From: Gymnothorax reevesii
Taxonomy: Eukaryota; Chordata; Actinopteri; Anguilliformes; Muraenidae
Length of the DNA: 64,000 nucleotides
Assembly: GCA_029721435.1 (NCBI GenBank)
Contig: CM056573.1
Location: forward strand, 97,545,947 to 97,609,946
Direction: 5' to 3'
Within the stretch, counting starts at the first letter, position 1. Each line of letters opens with the position of its first letter. A model generated the notes under the pieces. The model was not told the origin of the DNA. It ran no database searches and saw nothing but the letters and a program-made list of their open reading frames with translations. This document shows positions 11,880 through 22,945 of the stretch, piece after piece. The position numbers were made by a program, and so were the translations under genes.

Positions 11880-12035
11880 CAAAACCCAAAACCAGTGAAG
11901 TTGGCACGTTATGTAAATCGTATATAAAAACAGAATACAATGATTTGCAAATCCTTTTCGACTTATATTCAATTGAATACACTGCAAAGACAAGATGTAT
12001 AATGTTCAAACTGAGAAACTTTATTTTATTTTTTT
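11880..12035 (+). repeat. Left terminal inverted repeat of Tc1 copy 2
   Basis: It begins CAAAACCCAAAACCAGTGAA and pairs with 13335-13491. Motifs such as TGATTTGCAAATCC and TTCAATTGAATACACTGCAA recur in the other arm. Confidence 0.9.
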
Positions 12036-12104
12036 TGCAAATAATCATTAACTTAGAATTTAAAGGCAGCAACACATTGCAAAAAAGTTGGCACAGGGGC
12101 CCTT

Positions 12105-13129
12105 TTACCACTGTGTTACATCGCCATTCCTTTTAAAGACACTCAGTAAACTTTTGGGAACTGAGGAGACCAATTTTTGAAGCTTTTCAGGTGGAACTCT
12201 TTCCCATTCTTGCTTGATGTACAGCTTAAGTTGTTCAACAGTCCGGGGTCTCCGTTGTCGTATTTTACGCTTGATAATGCGCCACACATTTTCAATGGGA
12301 GACAGGTCTGGACTACAGGCAGGCCAGTCTAGTACCCGCACTCTTTTACTACGGAGCCATGCTGTAGTAACACGTGCAGAATGTGGCTTGGCATTGTCTT
12401 GCTGAAATAAGCAGGGGCGTCCATGAAAAAGACGTTGCTTGGATGGCAACATATGTTGCTCCAAAACCTGTATGTACCTTTCAGCATTAATGGTGCCGTC
12501 ACATATGTGTAAGTTGCCCATGCCTTGGGCACTAATACACCCCCATACCATCATAGATGCTGGCTTTTGAACTTTGCGCCTATAACAGTCCGGATGGTTC
12601 TTTTCTTCTCTGGTCCGAAGGACACAACGTCCACAGTTTCCAAAAACAATTTGAAATGTGGACTCGTCAGACCACAGAACACTTTTCCACTTTGCATCAG
12701 TCCATCTTAGATGAGCTTGGGCCCAGCGAAGCCGGCGGCGTTTCTGGATGCTGTTGATAAATGGCTTTCGCTTTGCATTGTAGAGTTCTAACTTGCACTT
12801 GCAGATGTAGCGATGAACTGTAGTAACTGACAGTGGTTTTCTGAAGTGTTCCTGAGCCCATGTGGTGATGTCCTTTACACACTGATGTCGGTTTTTGATG
12901 CAGTACCGCCTGAGGGATTGAAGGTCACGGGCATTCAATGTTGGTTTTCGGCCTTGTCGCTTAGTGCAGTGATTTCTCCAGATTCTCTGAACCTTTTGAC
13001 GATATTACGGACCGTAGATGATGAAATTCCTACATTTCTTGCAATAGCTCGTTGAGGAATGTTGTTTTTAAACTGTTGACTGACAATCAGCTCACGCATT
13101 TGTTCACTAAGTGGTGACCCTCGCCCCAT
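12105..13129 (-). pseudogene. Tc1 transposase with one frameshift (copy 2)
   Basis: The N-terminal frame (13129-12935) starts MGRGSPLSEQMREL and carries the first helix-turn-helix of a paired-like DNA-binding domain (IPQRAIARNVGISSSTVRNI). The main frame (12938-12105, 277 codons) has the second DNA-binding helix region and the DDE catalytic domain: D91 in WSDEST, D181 in QQDNAKPH and E216 in SPIENVW, with 34 residues between the last two (DD34E). The two frames overlap near 12935-12965. Copy 1 has TTACGTGCAG where this copy has TTAGTGCAG, so one lost C explains the shift. The full length would be about 340 residues, normal for Tc1. Confidence 0.93.
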
Positions 13130-13334
13130 CCTTGTTTGTTATGACTGAGCATTTCAGGGAAGCTGCTTTTATACCCAATCATGGCACCCACCTGTTCCCA
13201 ATTAGCCCGTTCACCTGTGAGATGTTCCAAATAAGTGTTTGATGAGCATTCCTCAACTCTCTCAATCTTTTTTGCCACTTGTGCCAGCTTTTTTGAAACA
13301 TGTTGCAGGCACCAAATTCCAAATGAGCTAATAT

Positions 13335-13491
13335 TTGCAAAAAATTACAAAGTTTACCTGTTCGAACATTAAGTAACTTGTCTTTGCAGTGTATTCAATT
13401 GAATATAGGTTGAAAAGGATTTGCAAATAATTGTATTCTGTTTTTATTTACGATTTACACAACGTGCCAACTTCACTGGTTTTGGGTTTTG
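13335..13491 (-). repeat. Right terminal inverted repeat of Tc1 copy 2
   Basis: This is the inverted partner of 11880-12035, ending GGTTTTGGGTTTTG before TA. Confidence 0.9.
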
Positions 13492-13493
13492 TA

Positions 13494-15449
13494 CATGAGA
13501 TCATTGACATGTGCATGTCCTCCAGCAGACTCAGCTGCCTATACCTGTGAAAGGACTCCAGAAATTCAATTCAGATATCAATATACAGCACAACATGTTG
13601 TACAGCATTCTACATTACAGCCTGGTGCTTTCCTTTAAACATTCAAGAACTGTTCTCACATAGGAAATATCCGTTTTAGATTTTGGATCCCTGATATTTT
13701 TTAGAATAAGACCAATAACAGCACCGTATTCACCGTACAATTTTATGTCTTTCAGGGTATGTAACGGATGTGTACAAGCAATTGTAAAAATGTTTATGCA
13801 GCTGAAATATCTTGAAATAAATACTGAGATTCAAAAGGCAATAGGATTTGGCACAGTGGCAGCTTGAGGCAACTGTCTTGATGTCTTTCTAAGGTAGATT
13901 AAACTGATCAATCACCTCAATGATACAAGGAGGTAAAACGAGAAATCCAGGGAAGTTGCCACGTACAATCCTAAAACTATTTTACAAAGAAGATAAATAG
14001 CTAAACAGCTGCTGTATATTGCAGTATATTATGTGCATTGTTTTCATGTACATACTGTCTTGTGGAGAACATCATCAGTCACTTTCAGAGGGATAGAGAA
14101 GAACCAGATTTCCATTGCTAGGTAATAAAATCCGAAGCCTCAATATGAAGTCCAGGGGCGTTGAGGAAAAGAAATTGAATAATTATGGTAATTATCCCTG
14201 AGAACTGGCTTTTTGTGAAAAATTGATTTATATTTCAATTGAGGCAAGAGGTCTTTAGAATTCTAATGGCAAAAAAAGAGAAATATATGAGAGAAAAACT
14301 GGGAGAAGGGGGGGAGGAGAGGCGTGAGGGTACTACTACGCCATTGGATAGAAAAAAATCACCATGGCAACAACATTCACATACCCTTCAGCTCATTTAG
14401 CAGTGATTCCTTTCGTGCAGCACCAGCCATTTTGGAGAGTGCAGAGCAGTGCTTTTTTTTTTTCAAATGCAATTCTAGTTAATGCCAAGTTGTTCAATTG
14501 CTAGAAATGAATCCTCATAATGTTAATTGCTGGTCAGCTGAATTGTTAGAAGGAGATGAAGGGAGGGTAAAAAGAAGTAGGCCAACTCATGGGGCGTTTT
14601 CTTTCTCTCCATATTCTTAATAACAGCTCTTCATGTCAATAAAGCTGAAGATGTTTAAATTTACATCTGGGAAACTATAGTTCTTGAAAGGTCAAGCCTC
14701 CAGTCTTCACACTCACCGTTCTATTAAGACCCGGACCGCATTCTTCAGCTCCGCAGTCATCGCATGCAAATGTTATTCATTTCCACTGTTCAGTAGTATT
14801 GTGCTATTTAAGACCGATTTAAGACCAATTATTCGCACTTAGTCTTTGTGAGGTCTAGTAAGCCACATGCCTGTGTTATATTGCTAGTCTTGTCCTGACT
14901 TATCTGCCTCGTATTGCGCGTATATTCTAACTCTTTACCTTGGTGCTGTTTTATTGTTGATATCGGCTCTTTAACTTTATAATTAAGGAACCTCATTTCC
15001 TATTTCCTTCTCCTATTTTAGTAATTCATTGTTGCTGCATCTAAAGCCCAGTATTTGAATTACTAATAACATTTAGGAATCTCGTTTCCTCTTTGTTTTG
15101 CATTCCTTCGTGTGTGCCTCTCTGCTGCACAGAAGGCATAATAAATACAGTGTTTTCACAATGTACATAAGACACATTCCATTTCAAGAAACTTCTCCGT
15201 GGCACATGTCTGGTTTTGTCAGATATGACATGTTAGTAACGGGGCCCCCTGTACTGATGAACATTTGTCCCCTTTATATCCAGATATTGGTAAAGAGTGC
15301 CATAAACGTTCCTCCGGCATGGAAAAATATCCTGAAAGCACTGGAGTCATATCTGATATCAAGGCTCTATCTTCTTGGTCAACATTTTTATGGGCCTCTG
15401 AACATCATTGCAAATAGGTGAATTGGAGATTTTGTATAAATATCTGGAG
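13494..15449. other. No gene recognised
   Basis: AT-rich sequence with no convincing frame, RNA gene or repeat end. Confidence 0.55.
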
Positions 15450-16033
15450 CCGCGGCTCCAAGATGGATGTGATGGTGCGTTCAGGAACCACTCAGGAGAG
15501 AGAGAAATCCAAAAAACGCATTCCGAAAAACCCAGGAATTGCCAAGCCACAATACGAAATCCAAAAACCGTGTCGACTAGACAGGCAAGGGTTAGAACCA
15601 GTAAGACAGATGAGTAGAGGTACAAAAACTATAGGCAAAAAGTCGTAGTCGATGAACAAAGCCAAGGGTCATACACAGGGCATCCAAACACAGAAATCAT
15701 GGTCATACAAAAATGGTCAAAATCCAGAAAGACAAAAACAATACAAAAAGGGCAATGGCAAGAATCGAAGTCAGACAGTCCAGTAAAAGAGAAACAATAC
15801 TCAATGGCATACGAGGCGCTCTGCACAAAGAAATATTGATCAAGGTTCTGACAAGTGCTGTGAGTGAAGTGACTGCTTAAATACACACAGGGAAGGTCAC
15901 ATGCTATACAGGAATCGAGTGTAGAGAATCAGACTAATTACAACGGGAGAATCTCATGAGGGAAGCCCTAACCACGAAAATTGGTGAAAGACAAAGCACG
16001 AACGGGAATCACACAAACAGCCCATGACATTAA

Positions 16034-17158
16034 AGGAGCAATATGTAAGAAATGTAAGTTGATTAATCGTGAAATGGCCCTGATATATCACCAGACGTTA
16101 AGGAATGATATTAATTTCAAATACTTATATCACTGACAACAGTAGTCCTGCCAGAATATTCTCATTACAAAAGCAAGGTTGCAGCCAACAACAAATGTTT
16201 ATGTTTTCATTTTGTGTTTTTTCCGGGTGCGCCACACTCCAACTATCTCCCAATCACAAAGTCAGCAGCGTTTCGGCATCCAGGTTGCCAGTTACCACTG
16301 AGCTGCAGCTACCAGCGTTTCGGAGCGCAAATGTCTGACGTTGCTAAACCTAAAAAGCCTCGTTATGATTCCGAAATACGTTGTGACAAAGTCCGAAACA
16401 AACCAAGAATCTGTATAGGACAAGCCTTTGAAAGATGGAGACGGCTGAAAGCAGAGAAAATTTGAAGACCAACGGCGAACTTGATAATTTTCTCCTTGGC
16501 AGGTAAGATTTATCTAAGTTTGGCTAACTTAATTCTATTTAATGTAGGCATGGACATTTCAAATATTCTCTACAGTTGAATGCATGTATGTTCGTTCATG
16601 GTAAGTTAGTGCATATGCAGACGGGTCATCGAATTGACGAGGTAACAAATTGTTTGAGAAATAAAAAACCGTGACTCGTCATTGCTAACATTAGCAATGC
16701 ATTATTCGTCCATTTCTCTGGCCTTATGCTGAGACGCTGTGGAAACCGTTCCAACATTAGCACAGCCATTATGGCAATATGAAATGTAATTGAAACAGTA
16801 CATTGGTCAAATAAGTCCTCATTCATTCTTTACGCGTATTACAGTATGGACTTTAGTGGGCTATCCACACTGAAGAGTGACCAGCAAGTTGACCAATATC
16901 ACCATTGCTAAATTCAGTTGGTCATTATTCTCAATCTTTTCTGAACTGAACTGAACTGAACACAACCCTGTCAGACCAAATCATTGGTGATATTGAAACG
17001 TAGCCATGATAGCTCTGTATAGTAGACATTCTTGCTGGATCCGGCAACCTAGCTGGCAACTTTTCATCTGGGAGAGAGGAGGAGGGGATACTATGCTCTG
17101 ACCTATTTTGAATGTGACTGCACTACCAGTTTTGCCCACAAACTTACATATTGCTCCT
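16034..17158 (+). mobile_element. Kolobok/T2-like DNA transposon with TTAA duplications
   Basis: The element has 16-bp perfect inverted ends (AGGAGCAATATGTAAG) flanked by TTAA at 16030-16033 and 17159-17162. The empty-site equivalent in the related repeat at 23365-24660 reads ATTGACAAACATACGG, which fits ATGACA/TTAA/AACAT here. The ends with the target read TTAAAGGAG, fitting the TTAAAGGRR signature known for T2/Kolobok elements. It carries one decayed exon (16331-16501). Size 1125 bp, not autonomous. Confidence 0.8.
16331..16501 (+). pseudogene. Transposon-derived exon, frameshifted
   Basis: An ATG frame reads MSDVAKPKKPRYDSE, then IGQAFERWRRLKAEK, then stops. In the next frame the sequence continues NLKTNGELDNFLLG up to a GT donor (GGCAG/GTAAG) at 16501/16502. 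The basic lead followed by an ‘IGxAFxRWRxLK...LKTxxELxxFLL’ segment is a module I know from many unnamed transposon-related fish proteins. Its function is unknown. One lost base near 16458 breaks it here. Confidence 0.6.
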
Positions 17159-17501
17159 TTAAAACATCTCCTGTCCAGGAGTTCTACGTGCACAGATAAT
17201 GAGGGCAGGAAAGAATTAAGCACGTGCGAGAGATCTCGCTGAAACTCAGAAGAAGACAGGGAGAGCTTAGCAAGAGGCGGAGATTAGAACAGGGCAATTG
17301 CTGAGAGGGAATTAGTCTAAATTAGTAGCAGTGCAGCTTTACAGATTTAACTAGAGTGCTCGTTAGTAAGTTAGTAATCTATATACATGGACTAGTTGTG
17401 TTAGTAGACTATGACACAAAATACAAATGTTAGTCTTGTTTGTAATGAGAACAGAAAGGTGAAGGAAGTATACAAGAATCGAAGGAATATTTTAAACACG
17501 G

Positions 17502-18475
17502 GGGCTGCGTTCCAATCCGAAAAAATGCTTGCTTCCTTGTGTTCACTCGCCCTCCAATCGAGGGGGGAAATCCCGGACGTAAGATGGCTGCCACTTTTAG
17601 GGTCGTTCCAATCCAGTTTTGCAGAGGGAAGGGCGCATTTTTGTTTGCTCAAGCCCTTGATTATCCTCCCTTAAACAAAGCCAAGCTTTGATATTGCCCA
17701 GAATGCTTTGCTCATTCTCCCTCGGTCGAAATTTCATGTCCGCCATTTTTTTTCTGCTGGCAAAAGGGTTAATTGTGGCAGGGAAATTACCTAACAAATG
17801 TAAGAATTGTGCTTGAGTAGTGTTTAATTTATGACAGTTATATGCAAATATTGAAGTTTGGGGGCGAGAGGCATCGTTTTCGCATTATTTTTTAAGCATT
17901 TGACTTTACCTTCATTTTTGCTGTAGCTAGCGTATAGCATCCGCGAGGAATGTTGTGGAGCTAAAAGCCGCTTTCACACTATGCGAAACGACTTTTTCGT
18001 GTGGCAGATCACTTTCAAAGTATTCACGAAACGCGTGTATTCGCGTCTTTGCATTGACTTTGAATGCTATATGTCGCGCGAAAAAATCGTTTCGCGTACG
18101 GGATGAAAGCAGTTTTATTTTCCATTAAACAGTCACAAGTGCCGCATCAATCAAACGAGCACACCGTCTTCTACTTGCCATAAACATGCGATAAGCTTCC
18201 ACGTGAACTGTAAAAGGTAAAACGTATGGGGAACTTACTCCGTCGGCTCCATGGTAACACAAACTTCCCGCTGGCTTGTTGACAAATGTCGAAGTGCGGA
18301 AGAAACGCAGTGAGGGTCGTTCCAATCCGATTTCCCACAACCCTCCCCCTAAATACCCTCTATTGCCCTCCTTCGCTCGGGAAGGGCTTACTCGCCTGCT
18401 ACGTCATTTGGAGGGCTCACTCGAGTGGAGGGAAGAAGTGAAGGGAGTATCTTATTTCGGATTGGAACGCAGCCC
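17502..18475. mobile_element. Non-autonomous DNA transposon with GGGCTGCG ends
   Basis: The ends are 20-21-base perfect inverted repeats (GGGCTGCGTTCCAATCCGAA) at 17502 and at 18475 reading inward. The flanks are continuous LTR-like sequence. A related short motif, GGTCGTTCCAATCC, recurs inside at about 17599 and 18313. No transposase was seen. The superfamily is uncertain (hAT-like or other) because I could not find a clear target duplication. Confidence 0.7.
17963..18116. repeat. Small hairpin MITE nested in the GGGCTGCG element
   Basis: Left end AAAAGCCGCTTTCACAC, right end GGGATGAAAGCAGTTTT inverted. GCGAAACGA with TTTTTCG also recurs inverted. It is related to the repeated units at 54281-54540. 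Confidence 0.6.
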
Positions 18476-18690
18476 GGAATTCATTCAATTTAAATCACCC
18501 GAAGTCAATGGGCACAGGGAAGAAGCACTGAACCTAATAGATCACAAGACAGGGGAGACAAGTGCAATGGAACTGAGGAATGGAATGAACTAAAAACCTG
18601 AGTATTACAATATCCAAAAAGAATAAATAAAAGACAAACTCATGAACATAAACATGACCAAAAACCATTACCATGACAATGGAGCATAGT

Positions 18691-19489
18691 GCCGAAGATG
18701 TTTCTGGTGTCCTTTGTTTAGTCCAAAGGAAGGTTCAAATTAATAGTCTACTCATCCCCACAGGTGTCTGGTTATTAATGTTAATCCACTGTACAAACAG
18801 GAGAAAATTAGCCCGCACCCAACTTTGGGAGCAAATATCTTGAAAAATCATAAAAGTGCCAGACTAAATACCTCAAACTTTTTCTCCCCTTTAATGTCTG
18901 AAAATGATACAAGGTAAGATTAATTTGGCACTGGTCTGATTTAAAAATAAAAATAAGCCTGAGTTTGTAAAAAATATTTTTCCCGTTGTACACAGATTTC
19001 TTGTCATTGCACGTTTTACCATCATGATCACCAGGTGGCACGTTCACGTTTTAAATATGTGGGTGTCCCAGTATCAGATACAGTCATAACTTGTTTGGTA
19101 CATTGAAGCAGTTATACACAAAATTCCGTCAAACATGGGTATTTTTCCTCAAAAATGGATTTGGTGCCTGACTTTTCCATTTCTAGGTGGCACTGTAGCC
19201 ATATCGATAATTATTGTGAGCTCAAACTCTGGGATTTCCCGTTACACATGTATGGGCACCATTCTGCCAAATTTCATGCAATTCTGAGTTGTCAACTTCA
19301 CTGCCAGTGCCACTCTCAGAATATGGCTCATAATAGCACCAAAAGGGAGGAGATGAAAGTATAAAGATTTAGTACTTCCAGACACCTGTGAGAACATGGT
19401 TTGATTGGTTGTGTTGCAGCCAAGAGCAGGCAACATCAAACAAAGACTTGAGTTCGCCAAGAAATTCAAGGATTGGACACCAATGGACT
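18691..19489. other. No gene recognised
   Basis: Spacer between two oppositely oriented LTR-like repeats. Unassigned sequence. Confidence 0.5.
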
Positions 19490-20282
19490 TGGAACTGTTG
19501 TGATTCTGCCTTGTTTGCCATGTTTGATTATGATTCTGCTTTGTCTGACCATTCTCTGATTGTGATTCGGATCCCATGCCATGTTTTGTTTTGCATTGTC
19601 TGTGTGCGTTTGCCATATTCCATTCCCGCAGTTATATTCCGGTTGTTGTTTTGTTTCATGCCATGCATAGCACTTTCTCTCCCTCTGTCTGGTCTCAAGT
19701 CTTGTGATTGCTCACTGCCCCAGTACTGCGTGCCAGACTTTTGGGTGATTTCATGGTTTGATTTCAATCAATGATTTTCAATGATTTCAATCATTCCTTC
19801 TAATCTTGTTTGCTCCCTTTGCGTTGCTTTTCTATAATTACTAACAAGTACTAACAGTTTGTTATTTTAGTTAAAGTTACTAATCAAGACTTTAGTACTA
19901 ACCAACTAACTAACAAGCACTAGGGATTGTATAGCTGCACTTTTACTGACTGACAAACGATCTCTCAGCATTCGCCCTATTCTAGTCTCCACCCTTTGTC
20001 CTTACTCAGTCTACTTTGCTGCGTTTCAGCGGAACCTCCGCACTTGTTAACCTCTGTTTTCCCTCCTTATCTGTGCATGTTAGAACTCCCTAGCCGGAGC
20101 CGTATGTTTATCAATAGGTTGTCTTTGTGATCCCTGTCCGCGTTTTGGCTTTTGCCAATTTCATGTCGTCCTCTTGTTCATTCCTTTGTAATTAGTCAGA
20201 TCCAGCTCACTTGTTTCCTATTGTAGCATGTGACTTCCCGTTTGTGAGTTTAAGTAGTCATTTCACAGCCAGCCTTTGTCAG
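19490..20282 (+). repeat. LTR-like repeat A, first part (plus)
   Basis: Begins near TTGTGATTCTGCC. It aligns inverted with the repeats at 15450-18690 and 23365-24660 through landmarks such as CAGTACTGCGTGCCA, TTGGGTGATTTC and TTTGTAATTAGTCAGA. It is interrupted at CAGCCTTTGTCAG by a LINE and resumes at 22946. Confidence 0.55.
20270..20282. repeat. Target-site duplication of the ORF1-only LINE, left
   Basis: CAGCCTTTGTCAG, repeated at 22933-22945. Confidence 0.8.
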
Positions 20283-21093
20283 GAATAGTCAACAACAAAA
20301 CCGTCTCCAGAAAGTGGAGCTCATAGTTTGACACGAGGGGAGTTACAAGCTGTCTGTTAGTTAACAGTAGTGATGGTCAAATGAAGCCTCATGAATCACT
20401 GAGGCTTTCCAACCCATTGCTTCACCAAAAGGTTCAGTGCTCGAGGCCTCAATGAAACATTGAATGCTACCATCTGCTGGGCAAAACAATATATGACAGT
20501 CAATGAACAGTACCATGACCTGAGCAGAAATGTATGAAAAACTTTTGTGTGCAGTAACAATAAACAATGGATATATTTCTATAGCATGTGTAAGTATATG
20601 GACATAATTGTGTAAGTAGGCCTATATTTGTTCATAATTAAAATAGCAATGAAACAATTACGATACTTTGCTCTTTTAAATCACCTGTATTCAAAAACAC
20701 AAATGCAGGAGTGATATTATTGATAAAAACCAAATAACTGACACTCTCACGTCAATGTTCAACAATGGGGAAAATAATATGTAACTCACTACACCTCTCT
20801 CCATCTTATACAAACACCGACAGCACCCACAGTTTGGCGCGAGATTCGAAGCGTATTTATGAGGAGACGATACGTTGAACGAACCAATGACGTACTCTAC
20901 AAACCGAGGCCTCGTTTGTCGTCAGTCGCGTGATTTTTATGGCAATGACGCAAGCCTTGAATCAGGGCTTCATCTGGCACGCCCCTTTCTGATTGACACA
21001 GGCTCCGGCACCTCGATCAAATGTCAAACCACTAGTTATCAGTTGTTCCAGGCCTAATGTTTTGTTTTAGCCAGCAAACTAGCTTGTTGAGGA

Positions 21094-22810
21094 ATGAGCA
21101 GGCATAGTGCTGTTAGATGCAGGAGGAAGAAAATTCCACCCGAAAGTGAGAAAATGGGGGAAAAAACGAAAACAGGCAACTTTGCATGGTCTTGGTGGGT
21201 CGGCACGGCTGTGTTGGGAATGGACCAGAGATGGGAGCTGGTAGGGATGAGTCTGATGAGGTGGATGATTCTTTCAGTGATGGTAGTAGCTCTATGGAGG
21301 TTGGTGCAGGGTCGAAGCAGAGAAGGGAGCGGGATTATCTTGGAGGTAGCGGTAGCAGCTCCGACAAGGCGAAGAGAACTAAAGTGTCTGAGGACAGGGA
21401 GCTAGAGGAGTTGGGGTATAAAATTATATTGAGATTTGGTGAGAAGGGAATTTCTTCTATGAATGCGGTGAAACTCTCTGGGCTTTTGAATAGTAAGGCA
21501 GGGGATATTCGTATGGCTAAAGTCCTGAAAGATGGTAACTTGTTGATTGTTTAGAAGGATGAAAAGCAGCGAGAGCGGGCTGGTAAGATTACCAAAATGG
21601 TACGGAATAAAGTGGTTAGTTCAAGCCGGATTGAAAGTGGAGGAAAGTGGACAAAGGGAGTGATTTGGGGAGTGTCAATGGAGGAAATTAAAGCCTATCT
21701 AAAAGGGAGAGTTTTGAAAAGTGCCATCTGCAGTGGGTAACTCCCCCTACCCACTGCAAGCCTTGGTACTACTTCATAATAATGGCCACTAGGTGGCAAC
21801 CGCAAGTCGACGATGACTGAGGACCAATCAGCGCCGAGCTTACATATGCGTCGCCAGCAGCGGACGGACTGGCGGATACCATGTGTAAACAGTAAACAAT
21901 CCACGATGATCATGGCAGAAAATACTCCTAAAAAAAGGGTATACCATTGTGCCGAAGGGCTTTCGTGCTTGTGCGTGGTATGTTAGTGCAATATAAGATT
22001 AGGAACCACGTGGGACGCCCGGAGCCAATGACAAACGATGTGTTAGATTCTCTGCTTAAAGCAGGATGAGTGCGCTGATTGGATGGTTGTGATCATGTGA
22101 CCTAGTGGCCATTATTATGAAAGAGTACGAAGGCTTGCAGTGGGTAGGGGGAGTTACCCACTGCAGATGGAGTTTAACAGTGAGTCTGTTTTGCTTGAAT
22201 TTGAAGAGGAGATACTACCAAAGAAAGTCCCTCTGGGTTTTTTGAGATATAGTGTAAGGGAGTATGTGCTAAAACCAATGAGGTGCTACAACTGTCAGAG
22301 ATTTGGTCATATAGCCAAGAATTGCAAGGGAAAGAGATGTGGCAGGTGTGGAGAGGATCATGAGTTAGGCAGTGTAGACACGAGCAGCCGAAATGCTGTA
22401 ACTGTGGTGGCAATCACAGTGTGGCGTATGGGGGGTGTGAAGTTATGAATAGGGAAGTGATGATTCAACAGGTAAGAACCCAGAATAGGACTACCTATGC
22501 AGAAGCTGTGAAGATGGTAACAAAGAGAGAGGGGCGAGATGGAAGGATGGAGAAAAGCAGAGCAAGAAGGCAACCAGAAGAAGTGAGAGAGCCAGATCAG
22601 GCAAGCAAGGGGAAGATGATGGTCGATGTAAAGAAACTAGTTACTTTCATCGCAGGTGTAATCAATGTCTCAATGGAGGTCAGTCAAAAACAGAGAATCC
22701 AAAGGATTGTAAAGGCAGCAAACTACTATTTAGATGCCGGAGGGCTGACTTGGGCGGAGGTGAATATGAGTCTCTGTAGTCAAAGTCAGGAGCAGGCATG
22801 GGCTGGGTGA
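21094..22810 (+). pseudogene. LINE ORF1 (gag-like) with CCHC zinc knuckles, interrupted
   Basis: The first part (to about 21722) is acidic and Ser-rich, then has LGYKIILRFGEKGISSM and, after one in-frame stop at 21552, GVIWGVSMEEIKAYLKG. A MITE then interrupts. The second part (from about 22173) continues FNSESVLLEFEEEILPKKVP, LKPMRCYNCQRFGHIAKNC (CX2CX4HX4C knuckle), CGRCGEDHE and a further broken knuckle near CCNCGG in a shifted frame. TTYAEAVK follows. Such knuckled ORF1 proteins bind element RNA. Stops, frameshifts and the MITE make it non-functional. Confidence 0.8.
21724..22170. mobile_element. MITE with about 65-bp inverted repeats inside LINE ORF1
   Basis: The ends read CCATCTGCAGTGGGTAACTC and the exact inverse. 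Similarity continues to about 65 bases, including AATAATGGCCACTAGGT. Each arm contains its own small palindrome (CAGTGGGTA...TACCCACTG). Flanks suggest a 3-base AGT duplication (21720-21722 and 22171-22173), which would fit a Harbinger-type element, but this is not certain. No coding sequence. Confidence 0.82.
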
Positions 22811-22932
22811 AAAATCTTTTTTTTTTGTGTGTTTAGGGGTCGAAAAAATAACTCTGGACCACAATCCAACACTGTAGGCGGCGGTAAAGCACCTTAATGT
22901 TGGTTTCAATCCGCCAAAAACGTCAAAAAGAA

Positions 22933-22945
22933 CAGCCTTTGTCAG
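22933..22945. repeat. Target-site duplication of the ORF1-only LINE, right
   Basis: CAGCCTTTGTCAG, the partner of 20270-20282. Confidence 0.8.

Larger units (their letters stand above)
11880..13491 (-). mobile_element. Complete Tc1-like transposon copy 2
   Basis: This 1612-bp element is bounded by TA at 11878-11879 and 13492-13493. Its ends are perfect inverted repeats for at least 27 bases (CAAAACCCAAAACCAGTGAA...), and imperfect inverted similarity extends about 150-200 bp inward, the long-repeat layout seen in many fish Tc1 elements. One transposase gene lies on the minus strand. A single missing base relative to copy 1 near 12962 shifts the frame. Otherwise it is well preserved and of recent origin. 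Confidence 0.95.
15450..18690 (-). repeat. LTR-like repeat C, split by two DNA transposons
   Basis: Three segments, 15450-16029, 17163-17501 and 18476-18690, align in order with the reverse of the repeat at 19490-20282 plus 22946-23281, and directly with 23365-24660. Shared landmarks are CGTTCAGGAACCA near one end, GACTAATTACAA, GGAGTTCTA with TGCACAGATAATG, and AAATCACCCGAA. The length (over 1 kb without insertions), a TGTCAGAAC motif and the T-rich sense strand suggest a long terminal repeat of a fish retrotransposon. No internal gene is attached, so the class is inferred. Confidence 0.55.
20283..22932 (+). mobile_element. ORF1-only non-LTR retrotransposon inserted in the LTR-like repeat
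   Basis: The 2650-bp segment lies between two copies of the 13-base CAGCCTTTGTCAG, and LTR-like sequence continues on both sides. It holds a long leader (20283-21090), a gag-like ORF1 with zinc knuckles (21094-22810) and a 3' end with a GGCGGCGGTAAAGCACC hairpin region at about 22876. No endonuclease or reverse transcriptase lies between ORF1 and this 3' end. The ORF1 type recalls I/Nimb or related fish LINEs. The leader includes TAGTGATGGTCAAATGAAGC at 20367, a motif often seen at ends of fish DNA repeats, so a further insertion may be present. Confidence 0.75.

Noticed and set aside
15098..15421. 107-codon plus-strand frame
   Set aside because: No domain, low-complexity composition, and it overlaps the LTR-like repeat boundary.
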